Below are positions 1 through 8,614 of a stretch of 64,000 bases of DNA, in pieces. The position numbers were made by a program, and so were the translations under genes. The notes below the pieces were generated by a model. That model ran no database searches. It was not told the DNA's origin and worked only from the letters and a program-made list of their open reading frames with translations. This DNA comes from Helicobacter sp. MIT 05-5293 (GTDB lineage Bacteria; Campylobacterota; Campylobacteria; Campylobacterales; Helicobacteraceae). The stretch is taken from contig NZ_JROZ02000003.1 of assembly GCF_000765665.2 (NCBI RefSeq), positions 124,001 to 188,000 on the forward strand. The letters run 5' to 3'. The stretch's first letter is position 1; each line of letters begins with the position of its first letter.

Positions 1-1224
1 AAGGCATTGATTTATGATTCGTGGTTTGATAACTATTTGGGTGCGTTGGGGTTAGTGAGGCTTAAAAGCGGCACATTAAAAGTCGGGCAAGAAGTTTTGA
101 TGATGAGTAGTGGCAAAAAATATGAGGTTTTGGCACTTTATTATCCCAATCCTTTGCACAGAATCTCGACTCAAGAGATTGCGTGCGGGGAGATTGGCAT
201 TATCTCTTTAGGCTTAAAGTCGGTTACGCAAATGGCAGTGGGAGATACAATCACAGATTCTAAAATACCCACAGATTTGCCCATAGATGGTTTTCGTCCT
301 GCTAAACCTTTTGTGTTTGCGGGAATCTATCCGATTGAGACAGATAAGTTTGAAGAATTACGCGATGCGCTTGATAAACTCAAACTCAATGATTCGGCTC
401 TTAGTTTTGAGCCAGAGACAAGCATCGCGCTAGGTTTTGGTTTCCGTGTGGGATTCTTGGGATTATTGCATATGGAAGTGGTCAAAGAGCGTTTGGAGCG
501 AGAATTTGGACTTAGCCTCATCGCTACAGCTCCCACGGTCGTGTATGAAGTTTATCTTACCGATGGTTCAAAGGTGCTTGTGCAGAATCCCGCTCAATTA
601 CCCGAAACGCAAAAAATCGACTATATGCAAGAACCTTATGTGAGGGCAAGCATTATCACGCCTAGCGAGTATTTAGGCAATATTATTACTCTCCTTGCCA
701 ATCGGCGCGGTGTGCAAGAGAAAATGGATTATCTCACACAAACACGCGTAATGCTTGTATATGCGTTACCAAGTAATGAAATTGTGATGGATTTTTATGA
801 TAAATTAAAATCTTGCACAAAAGGCTATGCGAGTTTTGATTATGAGCCTATCGGTTATCGCACAGGGGATTTGGTGCGGCTTGATATTCGTGTGGCGGGA
901 GAAGTGGTCGATGCACTCTCTATTATCGTAGATAGGGCAAAAAGTTATGAAAAGGGTAGGGCATTAGTAGAATCTATGAAAGAAATTGTCCCACGCCAAC
1001 TTTTTGAAGTCGCAATACAAGCGAGTGTGGGGAGTAAGATTATCGCGCGTGAGACGATTAAGGCAATGGGTAAGAATGTTACGGCTAAGTGTTATGGAGG
1101 CGATATTACAAGGAAGCGCAAACTACTTGAAAAACAAAAAGAGGGCAAGAAGCGATTAAAAGCAATTGGCAAGGTTGAATTACCCCAAGAGGCGTTTTTA
1201 GCGGTGCTAAAGATTGATTCTTAA
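1..1224 (+). CDS. lepA: Elongation factor 4 (LepA), C-terminal part
   Basis: Ribosome-associated translational GTPase that back-translocates or remodels stalled ribosomes. The reading frame is open from base 1, so the gene is cut by the window edge: 407 codons remain of roughly 600, and the N-terminal GTPase domain is missing. What remains is the beta-barrel domain II ([18 protein letters not shown]), the EF-G-like domains with the [13 protein letters not shown] stretch, and the LepA-specific C-terminal domain ending in the conserved basic segment [20 protein letters not shown]. The family assignment is secure. The gene is followed by about 150 bp before nikC, so co-transcription is possible but not shown. 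Confidence 0.97.
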   Translation, partial: KALIYDSWFDNYLGALGLVRLKSGTLKVGQEVLMMSSGKKYEVLALYYPNPLHRISTQEIACGEIGIISLGLKSVTQMAVGDTITDSKIPTDLPIDGFRPAKPFVFAGIYPIETDKFEELRDALDKLKLNDSALSFEPETSIALGFGFRVGFLGLLHMEVVKERLEREFGLSLIATAPTVVYEVYLTDGSKVLVQNPAQLPETQKIDYMQEPYVRASIITPSEYLGNIITLLANRRGVQEKMDYLTQTRVMLVYALPSNEIVMDFYDKLKSCTKGYASFDYEPIGYRTGDLVRLDIRVAGEVVDALSIIVDRAKSYEKGRALVESMKEIVPRQLFEVAIQASVGSKIIARETIKAMGKNVTAKCYGGDITRKRKLLEKQKEGKKRLKAIGKVELPQEAFLAVLKIDS

Positions 1225-1339
1225 GATTACTTGTATAGATTCTAAAAGATTCTTACAATAAGACTTTTTTGATGAGGTTTGATGCGTGGCATTGCTTTTT
1301 GTTTTTAATGAAGAACCCGTTTTGTAGATGATAAAATGC

Positions 1340-1345
1340 TATAAT
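1340..1345 (+). promoter_or_regulatory. Putative -10 box upstream of nikC
   Basis: A perfect TATAAT lies 34 bp before the nikC start, in an AT-rich stretch without a clear -35 element, as is usual for epsilonproteobacterial vegetative promoters. An AAAGGA ribosome binding site follows it directly before the ATG. The assignment rests on sequence alone. It would give nikCDE a promoter separate from lepA. Confidence 0.4.
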
Positions 1346-1378
1346 TTTATTCATTAAGCTATACTTTGAAAGGATACA

Positions 1379-2236
1379 ATGTCGATTCTCTCAACGCATA
1401 CTCCACGCAAACGATTTTCGCCCATCGGTAAGTTTGCTTTAGTGGGCATCATCTTTTTTCTTGCACTTATTTTTCTTGCACCCTTTTTTATCCCATACGC
1501 TCCAGATTCTATGGATTTGGAAAATACTTTTGCCCCGATGAGTTTTGCACATTGGCTAGGGACGGATCATTTGGGTCGAGACATTGCTACGCGTCTTCTT
1601 TATGGTGGGAGAATCTCGCTTAGCGCAGGATTCTTAATCCTCTCTTTGATTCTGTTTTTGGGCATTAGTATTGGCGGAATGTGTGGCTTTGTGGGTGGCA
1701 AGGTGGATAAGGTGATTATGAGAATCTGTGATATATTCTTAAGTCTCCCTACAATCGTGCTTTCTTTATTTTTGGTCGGAATCTTGGGCAGTGGTTTGGA
1801 AAATGTGATTCTTGCTATTGCACTTACACATTGGGCTTGGTATGCGCGTATCGTGCGTAGTATCGTGCTTCATCTGAAGAGTAAAGAATTTGTCCTCCTC
1901 TCACCGACTTTTGGTTTAAGTAATTATCAGAGTTTCAAGCAAAATATGTTTGTGCCAGTCATCAGTCAATGCCTTGTATTAGCGACTATGGACATCGGGC
2001 ATATTGTCTTACATATTGCGGGCTTGTCATTTTTGGGATTGGGTGTGCAGCCACCAAATGCTGAATGGGGTGTAATGCTTAGTGATTGCAAGGATTATTT
2101 GTGGAGTAATCCCGAGCTTGTATTGTATCCGGGTGGGGCGTTGTTTATCACAATCGCGTTGTTTAATCTGCTTGGCGATAGTTTGCGAGATTATTTTGAT
2201 ACGGATTTGTCTTCTATACATAAAGGTGTGGAATGA
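1379..2236 (+). CDS. nikC: Nickel ABC transporter permease, NikC type
   Basis: Inner-membrane permease of a peptide/nickel (DppC/NikC) ABC importer, 285 aa with five to six hydrophobic segments. The order LGTDHLGRD, GGKVDKVIMRICDIFLSLP, the stretch ALTHWAWYARIVRS and LSFLGLGVQPPNAEWG matches NikC more closely than the DppC or OppC permeases I can recall. The HWAWYARIVRS stretch in particular is shared with E. coli NikC. The start is ATG after AAAGGA. The stop overlaps the next ATG (ATGA), so the permease and ATPase are translationally coupled. No nikA or nikB lies upstream; lepA is there instead. Nickel as substrate is inferred from similarity and from the nickel hydrogenase operon nearby. 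Confidence 0.85.
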   Translation: MSILSTHTPRKRFSPIGKFALVGIIFFLALIFLAPFFIPYAPDSMDLENTFAPMSFAHWLGTDHLGRDIATRLLYGGRISLSAGFLILSLILFLGISIGGMCGFVGGKVDKVIMRICDIFLSLPTIVLSLFLVGILGSGLENVILAIALTHWAWYARIVRSIVLHLKSKEFVLLSPTFGLSNYQSFKQNMFVPVISQCLVLATMDIGHIVLHIAGLSFLGLGVQPPNAEWGVMLSDCKDYLWSNPELVLYPGGALFITIALFNLLGDSLRDYFDTDLSSIHKGVE

Positions 2237-2997
2237 TTTTGCAAATGAGCAAGGTCAGCGTGGGGTTTTCACAGACAGATTCACAAAATGCTTTGCTTAG
2301 TAATATTGATTTGTGTGTTGAAAGTCATCGCACGACGATTTTACTCGGAGCAAGTGGGAGTGGTAAAACTCTCTGTATGTCTGCAATTCAAGGATTGATA
2401 CCCTCTAATCTTACCTTACAAAGTGGTGAAATTTTGCTTGATGGCAAGCCGTTAGATTCTCACAATGCGCGTAGCAAAGTATTTGCGAGTATTATGCAAA
2501 ATCCGCGCACTTGTTTCAATCCCCTTTGGACAATGCGCTCACATTTTAAAGAAAGCCTAGATGTGCTTAAAAAGCCTTATAATCCTGCACAGATAGAATC
2601 TCTCCTGCAAGAAGTGGGATTGGAAAAAGATGTGTTAGACTGCTATGCGTTTGAACTTAGTGGAGGAATGCTCCAAAGGGTGATGATTGCATTAGGTTTG
2701 CTTTACAATGCGCCTTTTTTACTTGCTGATGAACCCACGAGTGATTTAGATACTCTCACACAAAATAAGATTCTCTCCCTTCTTGAATCACTTCAAGAAG
2801 CGCGTGGCTTTGGTATGTTGCTTATCACGCATGATTTAAATATCGCTGCGCAAAAGGCGGATAGAATCTATCTCATTGCACAAGGGAAAATCCACGAAAT
2901 GCTTGACGCACGACTTTTTAAACGCGAGAATCTGCAGGAGATTCTGATTGAAAAGCTTTCAAAACTGCAAGGAGGCATCTATGCTTCTCACATTTGA
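2233..2997 (+). CDS. nikD: Nickel/peptide ABC transporter ATPase, NikD type
   Basis: First of two ATP-binding subunits that energise the NikC-type permease, 254 aa. It has a Walker A (GASGSGKT, about residues 37-44), an ABC signature (LSGGMLQRV), a Walker B (LLADEPTSDLD) and an H-loop (LITHDL). The signature LSGGM and the ATQ-less LTQNKILSLL region fit the NikD/DppD class. The ATG overlaps the nikC stop by four bases, and the 3' end overlaps nikE by 17 bases, giving a compact nikCDE operon. The substrate is inferred from NikC. Confidence 0.85.
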   Translation: MILQMSKVSVGFSQTDSQNALLSNIDLCVESHRTTILLGASGSGKTLCMSAIQGLIPSNLTLQSGEILLDGKPLDSHNARSKVFASIMQNPRTCFNPLWTMRSHFKESLDVLKKPYNPAQIESLLQEVGLEKDVLDCYAFELSGGMLQRVMIALGLLYNAPFLLADEPTSDLDTLTQNKILSLLESLQEARGFGMLLITHDLNIAAQKADRIYLIAQGKIHEMLDARLFKRENLQEILIEKLSKLQGGIYASHI

Positions 2998-3721
2998 AAA
3001 TGTTTCATTTGCCTATCAAAAAAGTCGTTTTTTGGGGAAAATCATAGAACAGCCGATTTTTTCGGACATTAATTTTTGCATTGATAACAATGAGCGCGTG
3101 GGCTTAATGGGGTTAAGTGGCTGTGGCAAAAGCACATTAGCGCGTATTGCTGCTGGTATCACAAGGCAGGATAGCGGTGAAGTGCGCTTTAGAGGGGAGA
3201 TTATCGATTTAGAGAATCTCACACAAAGGAGGGCATTTTATACACAAGTGCAAATTATTCTTCAAGATCCGATAAGTTCGCTCAATCCACGATTGACCTT
3301 GATGCAGAGCCTTGCAGAGCCTTTGGTGTATTTACTATCTATCTATGATGAAAAAGCTCAAATGGAGAGAATCTCGCCACTTTTGGAAAGTCTGGGCTTG
3401 GATTTGGCGATATTGCAAAGCTATCCTGCAATGATTTCAGGGGGAGAAGCACAGAGAATCTGCCTTGCACGCGCACTTTTGGTGCGACCTAGTTTGCTTA
3501 TTCTCGATGAGGCGACTTCAAATGTGGATTATCTGCTTTCGTTGAGAATCTTAGATTTTTTGGAGCAGTGGCAAAAAATCTATCCTTGTGCATTTCTTTT
3601 TATCACGCACAATGAGCATTTTATCGAGCGATTTTGCCAAAGGGTGCTGGTGATGCAAAAAGGGAAAGTTATAGAGACAGCATCACCGAGCCTAGCATCA
3701 ATCAATGAAGGCGTAACTTAA
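2981..3721 (+). CDS. nikE: Nickel/peptide ABC transporter ATPase, NikE type
   Basis: Second ATPase subunit of the transporter, 246 aa. I chose the ATG at 2981 because a strong AAGGAGG lies just before it; an upstream TTG at 2948 in the same frame lies inside nikD and has no such site. Motifs are Walker A (GLSGCGKS), the signature (ISGGEAQRICLARAL), Walker B (LLILDEATSNVD) and the H-loop (ITHN). The gene overlaps the end of nikD. Its stop converges with, and overlaps by four bases, the end of the minus-strand glycosyltransferase gene. Confidence 0.85.
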   Translation: MLLTFENVSFAYQKSRFLGKIIEQPIFSDINFCIDNNERVGLMGLSGCGKSTLARIAAGITRQDSGEVRFRGEIIDLENLTQRRAFYTQVQIILQDPISSLNPRLTLMQSLAEPLVYLLSIYDEKAQMERISPLLESLGLDLAILQSYPAMISGGEAQRICLARALLVRPSLLILDEATSNVDYLLSLRILDFLEQWQKIYPCAFLFITHNEHFIERFCQRVLVMQKGKVIETASPSLASINEGVT

Positions 3722-4744
3722 GAATCTAATGCGTATAAAATATCTTTTTGCATCAAAAGTTTTTCTCTGCAACCTCTTCGCCATTTTGCGATAGGAATCC
3801 AACAAGTGAGATTTTTAGCAAGTTTTTTGATGCGTTGATTATGCGCATTTGTCTTTTGGGCGATAATGATGTCGATATAAGGGGCTGGATTCTCAATAAA
3901 ATAGGGCGTCATAAAGAAATATTTCCAAAACTCATTGATATAGAACTTGTCTGTGCATAGGGGGTTAAGAGGTTTACTAGCAGCATAATGCAAGATATTA
4001 ATCTCTTCAAGTGGAGGGATTGTAGGATAATAATCAGAATCTATACAGGGGATAAAATTCCACATTTTGTTCACATACTTTAGCTTGTCTCGTAGGACGA
4101 AGTTGAGTATATCTTGATCGCCATAAGTGATAGTAGTAAAATATCGTGCAACATATTCTTCAAATGCTTGATGCAAGTTTTGCTCTCGCCATAATTTGGC
4201 ATTAATATATAAAAAGCCACTACAAAAGTAATTTACGCTTGAATCTAATCCCACAGAATCAAGCCATTGCAAGAAGTCTAAGCCATTGGGCTTGTATTTA
4301 TGAGGGTGTTTTATACGATAGGAGAAAATATTATCTTGACACACGAGTGCTAAATGATGGTCTATATTTGTATCAAAGATTTCTTTGAGGCTTTTTCTCA
4401 CGACCATATCACAATCAAGCCATAGAATCTTATCAATATGAGGGATTATTGAAGGTATGGCTAATCTTAAATAAGCAGTATGATGTAGCCATTTGGAATG
4501 GGGGATTTTCTCGGACCAAGTGCGGTATAGCTCAATTATCGTGGGGGGGGGGGGTATAGAAAGTAATATTACATTCTTTGATTGTTTTTAAAGTCAAAAT
4601 TTTCTTTTGATTCACATCGGAGATGCCATTTGAGATGATATGAAGATTTAAAATATCCTCATCATCGGCATTGTGCAAAATCGATGCGATTGTGGTCGCT
4701 AACATCGGAGAATATTTGTCATCTGCGCTTAAACATATATCCAT
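3718..4744 (-). pseudogene. GT8-family glycosyltransferase, phase-OFF by a G12 tract
   Basis: Probable glycosyltransferase family 8 enzyme of LPS or other surface glycan synthesis, currently out of frame. The N-terminal piece (4532-4744) begins MDICLSADDKYSPML, the usual GT8 start. It runs into a poly-C tract on the coding strand (G12 on plus, 4543-4554) and stops a few codons later. The rest, from the other side of the tract to 3718, contains the metal-binding DCD within LWLDCDMVV, GDQDILN and NILHYA, all typical of GT8. Counting the frame, 11 (or 8, or 14) bases would join the two into about 341 aa, whereas 12 or 13 do not. I therefore read it as a reversible OFF state rather than decay. 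Confidence 0.85.
4543..4554. repeat. Homopolymeric G12 tract inside the GT8 gene
   Basis: Twelve consecutive G on the plus strand, about 66 codons into the GT8 gene, exactly where its two reading frames part. Runs of this length slip during replication in Helicobacter and Campylobacter and act as ON/OFF switches. Long homopolymers are also prone to sequencing error, so the exact count is uncertain. Confidence 0.9.
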
Positions 4745-4878
4745 AATTGTGCCTTTTTTGATTTGAGATGTAAAAGGTAGGATTCTAGCATAAATTTATA
4801 GAATCTGCACAAGCAAGATGAAAGTTGTGTCGTTGTAGGTTGTTGGTAAAAGTTGGTAAAATCTGTATAGAGTTGTAG

Positions 4879-4904
4879 GAGGGATAAGCTATGCCCAATC
4901 CCTC
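4879..4904 (-). terminator. Hairpin downstream of trxA
   Basis: A perfect 7-bp inverted repeat (GAGGGAT / ATCCCTC) with a 12-base loop begins 13 bases after the trxA stop. A run of T follows on the plus strand, so on the minus (trxA) strand the hairpin is preceded by A and lacks a good trailing U run. It is a plausible, perhaps bidirectional, terminator. Confidence 0.45.
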
Positions 4905-4916
4905 TTTTTAGTATGA

Positions 4917-5234
4917 TTACAAAAGAGCGTCAATTTTTTGACGAATGTTTTGTTCGGGTTGTGCTCCAGTGATTTGATCTTTGATCTCACCATCTTTCAT
5001 AAAGAAAATTGTTGGGATACTGCGGATACCAAATTTTGCCGAAAGCTCATCTTCTTCATCTGTATTTACTTTGCAGATTTTAGCCTTTCCATCATAATCA
5101 TTTGCAAGCTTCTCAATCACAGGAGAAAGCATTTTACAAGGTCCGCACCAAGGCGCCCAAAAATCAACCACTACTACACCACTTGAGACTTCAGCGTCAA
5201 AATTATCACTGGTAAGCTCTAAATACTTTGCCAT
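4917..5234 (-). CDS. trxA: Thioredoxin
   Basis: Cytosolic thiol-disulfide reductant of 105 aa, the normal thioredoxin length. The catalytic WCGPC motif is at residues 29-33, the buried Asp (VVDFWAPW) precedes it, and the cis-Pro loop reads RSIPT. The start is the ATG at 5232-5234, which has AAGGAG directly upstream; the frame stays open 15 codons further without another good site. It stands alone on the minus strand, divergent from the hydrogenase operon. A hairpin follows its stop. Confidence 0.97.
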   Translation of the reverse strand: MAKYLELTSDNFDAEVSSGVVVVDFWAPWCGPCKMLSPVIEKLANDYDGKAKICKVNTDEEDELSAKFGIRSIPTIFFMKDGEIKDQITGAQPEQNIRQKIDALL

Positions 5235-5691
5235 TTCAAACTCCTTATTGAAAATATCGTAAAGATAAGAACTTTGCAAAACTTCATCTAAGCATTAAAG
5301 TTTTACAAGTTTCTGAATTATACACTTGATTTTTTAAACGAATTATCAAAAACATCATAACACCAATAAAGTTTGGTATAAATCTCAAAATAATAAGTCA
5401 GAAAATAAAATCATTTTTGATAAATTTTATCGTTTAATTTCTCATAGAAAGATGCTTGATGCTTCAAATTTCTTATTTGCTAAATGACTTAGAAATATGA
5501 ATTTTATCGTTCGCTTTATTCAAATATAACTTTTGGTAACTTTTGTAAAAGTATTTTTTACTTTTGATATTTTATTGGTAGATTCTGTGATTTCAAAAAC
5601 TAAAAAATACCAAAATTAGTGTAAAATGAGAAATGCTTTTGATGCCTCAAACAACACCAAATACATAAAATTGCTTAAGGAAAGGAGTTCT
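5235..5691. promoter_or_regulatory. Divergent trxA / hydA control region
   Basis: 457 bp of very AT-rich DNA without a credible gene. It must hold promoters for trxA (minus) and hydABCDE (plus). Visible structure includes a 13-bp inverted repeat (GATAAA-T-TTTATC near 5419-5431) and a 12-bp direct repeat AATTTTATCGTT at 5423-5434 and 5500-5511. Between 5529 and 5566 lies a set of ACTTTTG boxes. No single promoter stands out clearly enough to call. Confidence 0.5.
5529..5566 (+). promoter_or_regulatory. Helically phased ACTTTTG boxes upstream of hydA
   Basis: ACTTTTG occurs at 5529-5535, 5539-5545 and 5560-5566, with an inverted copy (AAAAGT) at 5547-5552. The direct copies are spaced 10 and 21 bp apart, about one and two helical turns, so they would face the same side of the DNA. 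This looks like a regulator-binding array for the hydrogenase operon. The regulator cannot be named from sequence. Confidence 0.3.
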
Positions 5692-6855
5692 ATGGAAACA
5701 CAAACACGCAACGAAGAGCTTTTTGAAAAGGCTTCCCGCAGACTTGATGAATTATCTAAGCTTCCTGTTCATCATAATGCTGATAAGAATCTGATAAATC
5801 AGTTAGAATCTGGAGGTTTTTCTCGTCGAGATTTTATCAAATGGTCTGGAATGATGACGGCTGCATTGGCATTGCCTGCAAGCTTTGCTCCACTCACAGC
5901 AAAGGCTGCAGAATTGGCTAATCGCCTCCCGGTTGTATGGTTGCATATGGCGGAATGCACGGGTTGCAGTGAGAGTTTGCTTAGAAGTGATGCGCCAACC
6001 ATTGATTCTTTGATTTTTGACTATATCAGTCTTGAATATCACGAAACCGTGATGGCAGCGGCAGGCTATCAAGCTGAACAGAATCTTGAGAATGCGATTG
6101 CAAAATATGCGGGTAATTATATCCTTATGGTGGAAGGTGGGATTCCTCAAGGTAGTAGTGAATTTTATCTTACAATAGGCGCACAGGGACGCACTGGAGC
6201 GAAAGAAGCGCGACACGCAGCCGAAAATGCAAAAGCGATTTTTGCGATAGGGACTTGCTCAAGCTTTGGCGGGGTTCAAGCAGCCTATCCCAATCCTACA
6301 AATGCACAGCCACTTAGCAAAATCACAAATAAGAGCGTTATCAATGTGCCCGGCTGTCCTCCAAGTGAGAAAAATATCGTAGGTAATGTGTTGCATTTTA
6401 TTTTGTTTGGCACTTTGCCTACGCTTGATGCGTATAATCGCCCCACTTGGGCTTATGGATTGAGAATCCACGATCTTTGCGAACGCCGAGGAAGATTTGA
6501 CGCGGGGCAATTTGTCGAACATTTTGGCGATGAAAATGCTCAAAAAGGGTATTGTTTGTATAAAGTAGGTTGCAAAGGACCTTATACATTTAATAATTGC
6601 TCCAAATTGCGTTTTAACCAGCATGTAAGTTGGCCTATTCAAGCAGGACATGGTTGTATCGGTTGTTCTGAACCAAAGTTTTGGGATACGATGAATCCTT
6701 TTGAAGAGCCTATTGGCAATCGACTTTATGCGACAAGCTATAGTGGCTTGGGAGCGGATAAGACGGCAGATACCATTGGCGCAGTTGTCTTGGGTGTTAC
6801 AGCAGTGGGTATTGCTGCACATGCAGTTATCAGTTCGACACAAAAAGCACAATAA
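5692..6855 (+). CDS. hydA: [NiFe] hydrogenase small subunit (membrane-bound uptake type)
   Basis: Electron-transferring subunit with three Fe-S clusters in a periplasm-facing, respiratory H2-uptake hydrogenase; 387 aa. The ATG at 5692 is preferred over the upstream one because AAAGGAG stands before it. A twin-arginine export signal (SRRDFIKW, RR at residues 45-46) is followed by a hydrophobic stretch ending in LTAKA. Cluster ligands appear in AECTGCSES, the GTCSSFGG and VPGCPPSE motifs, and the Cys-rich segment around GYCLYKVGCKGP to GHGCIGCSE. A C-terminal hydrophobic anchor (TIGAVVLGVTAVGIAAHAV) is present. It is the first gene of hydABCDE; hydB starts 10 bases later. Confidence 0.97.
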   Translation: METQTRNEELFEKASRRLDELSKLPVHHNADKNLINQLESGGFSRRDFIKWSGMMTAALALPASFAPLTAKAAELANRLPVVWLHMAECTGCSESLLRSDAPTIDSLIFDYISLEYHETVMAAAGYQAEQNLENAIAKYAGNYILMVEGGIPQGSSEFYLTIGAQGRTGAKEARHAAENAKAIFAIGTCSSFGGVQAAYPNPTNAQPLSKITNKSVINVPGCPPSEKNIVGNVLHFILFGTLPTLDAYNRPTWAYGLRIHDLCERRGRFDAGQFVEHFGDENAQKGYCLYKVGCKGPYTFNNCSKLRFNQHVSWPIQAGHGCIGCSEPKFWDTMNPFEEPIGNRLYATSYSGLGADKTADTIGAVVLGVTAVGIAAHAVISSTQKAQ

Positions 6856-6865
6856 GGGGTGAAAT

Positions 6866-8596
6866 ATGACAAAACGTATAATTGTAGATCCAATCACGAG
6901 AATCGAAGGGCATTTGAGGATTGAAGTGATTGTTGATGAAAATAATGTGATTCAAGATGCTTATTCAACTTCAACATTATGGCGTGGATTAGAAACGATT
7001 GTAAAGAATCGAGACCCTAGAGATGCTGGTTTTATTGTGCAAAGAATCTGTGGTGTGTGCACTTATTCACACTATAAAGCAGGTATTATGGCTGTGGAAA
7101 ATGCTTTAGGCATTACGCCTCCGCTTAATGCGATTCTCACAAGAACTTTGATGAATATATCGTTATTTCTCCACGATCACCCTGTGCATTTTTATACACT
7201 TCATGGGCTTGATTGGTGTGATATTACTTCTGCATTGAATGCCGATTGTGCGCAAGCAGCTAAACTTGCCTTTAAATATACTCCTAACCCTTTGAATACG
7301 GGCGAAAATGAGCTCAAAGCTGTTCAAGATAGAGTGAAGAATTTTGTAAAACAAGGGGCTTTAGGACCTTTTGCAAATGCGTATTGGGGACATAAAACTT
7401 ATCATTTTTCACCCGAACAGAATCTGATTGTTCTTTCACATTATCTCAAGCTTCTTGAAGTCCAAAGAAGTGTCGCCCAAATGATGGCGATTTTTGGCGC
7501 AAAGAATCCTCACCCACAAAGTTTAACCGTGGGTGGCGTTACTTCTGTAATGGATATTTTAGATCCTAGCCGATTGGGTGAATGGCTCACAAAATACCAA
7601 GATGTATGTGAATTTGTGAATCGTGCTTATTGGGCTGATATTATTATGGCGGCAGAAGCCTATCGCAATGAAGATTCTGTGCTTAAAGGTTGTGGTGTAA
7701 AGAATTTTATCAGTTATCAAGAAATGCAAATCGGTGCTGATGAGTTCTTGCTTAGCAGTGGGATTATCAAAAATGGCGATTTGAGTAAGGTTTATCCGAT
7801 TGATGAAAGCAAAATTACAGAAGAAGCAACACACTCTTGGTATGCTGATAATGAGCCTCTCCACCCTTATGATGGCAAGACACAGCCAAACTATACAGGC
7901 TTTAAAGATGCCCAAACAATTGGAGCTGATGGCAAACTTGTAGATTCTAAAGTCGTTGATGAAAATGGCAAATATTCTTGGATCAAATCACCTCGCTATG
8001 ATAGTGAGCCAATGGAGGTAGGACCTTTAGCAAGTGTGCTTGTAGGTTATGCAAGTGGGAATCCTTATATCAAACCTGTTGTTGATGAGCTTTTGCGTGT
8101 TACAGGGCTTCCTGCCGAAGCGTTGTTTAGCACATTAGGACGCACAGCTGCACGAGCGATTGAATGTAAAGTGATTGCTGATAATGGAATCAAAGCCTTT
8201 AACGCACTTGTTGCAAATGTTGCCTCCGGTGATAAGGCGACATGCGCACCTTATGTGATTGATAAAAACAAAGAATACAAAGGACGCTATATCGGGAATG
8301 TGCCTCGCGGAATGTTGAGCCATTGGACGCGTATCAAAAATGGCGTGATTGAAAATTATCAAGCTGTTGTTCCTTCGACTTGGAATGCGGGACCACGAGA
8401 TTCTAAAGGCAATAGAGGACCTTATGAAATGAGTCTTATCGGGACAAAAGTCAAGGATATTACACAGCCTTTAGAAATTGTCAGACATATCCATTCATTT
8501 GATCCTTGTATTGCGTGTGCAGTGCATGTTATGGATACTCAAGGTAATGAATTGAGCAAATATAAAGTCGAGCCTTCATTTGCTAAAATCCAATAA
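6866..8596 (+). CDS. hydB: [NiFe] hydrogenase large subunit
   Basis: Catalytic subunit that binds the Ni-Fe site, 576 aa. The proximal motif RICGVCTYSH has Cys62 and Cys65, and the distal motif DPCIACAVH has Cys548 and Cys551. Both are complete, so the active site is intact. The protein continues 22 residues past His554. This is the C-terminal extension that the maturation protease (hydD, two genes downstream) removes after nickel insertion. It has no export signal of its own and is expected to be carried out with the Tat-signal subunit HydA. The start is ATG, 10 bases after hydA. Confidence 0.98.
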   Translation: MTKRIIVDPITRIEGHLRIEVIVDENNVIQDAYSTSTLWRGLETIVKNRDPRDAGFIVQRICGVCTYSHYKAGIMAVENALGITPPLNAILTRTLMNISLFLHDHPVHFYTLHGLDWCDITSALNADCAQAAKLAFKYTPNPLNTGENELKAVQDRVKNFVKQGALGPFANAYWGHKTYHFSPEQNLIVLSHYLKLLEVQRSVAQMMAIFGAKNPHPQSLTVGGVTSVMDILDPSRLGEWLTKYQDVCEFVNRAYWADIIMAAEAYRNEDSVLKGCGVKNFISYQEMQIGADEFLLSSGIIKNGDLSKVYPIDESKITEEATHSWYADNEPLHPYDGKTQPNYTGFKDAQTIGADGKLVDSKVVDENGKYSWIKSPRYDSEPMEVGPLASVLVGYASGNPYIKPVVDELLRVTGLPAEALFSTLGRTAARAIECKVIADNGIKAFNALVANVASGDKATCAPYVIDKNKEYKGRYIGNVPRGMLSHWTRIKNGVIENYQAVVPSTWNAGPRDSKGNRGPYEMSLIGTKVKDITQPLEIVRHIHSFDPCIACAVHVMDTQGNELSKYKVEPSFAKIQ

Positions 8597-8614
8597 AGAA
8601 TCTCAAAGGAGGAA

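Noticed and set aside
1340-1364. NikR-type operator (TATWATT-N11-AATWATA) at the nikC promoter
   Set aside because: The left half-site matches (TATAATT), but the right half at the correct spacing reads GCTATAC, a poor match. The left half is equally explained as the -10 box.
4543-4554. GT8 as two separate functional small proteins
   Set aside because: The halves contain complementary parts of one GT8 fold and meet exactly at the homopolymer, so one switchable gene is the simpler reading.
5803-6897. Long open frames antisense to hydA (for example 5803-6216 and 6259-6897, minus)
   Set aside because: They are antisense to a fully conserved hydrogenase gene, have composition odd for proteins (Cys/Arg/Ile-rich) and no ribosome binding sites; shadows of the codon pattern of hydA.
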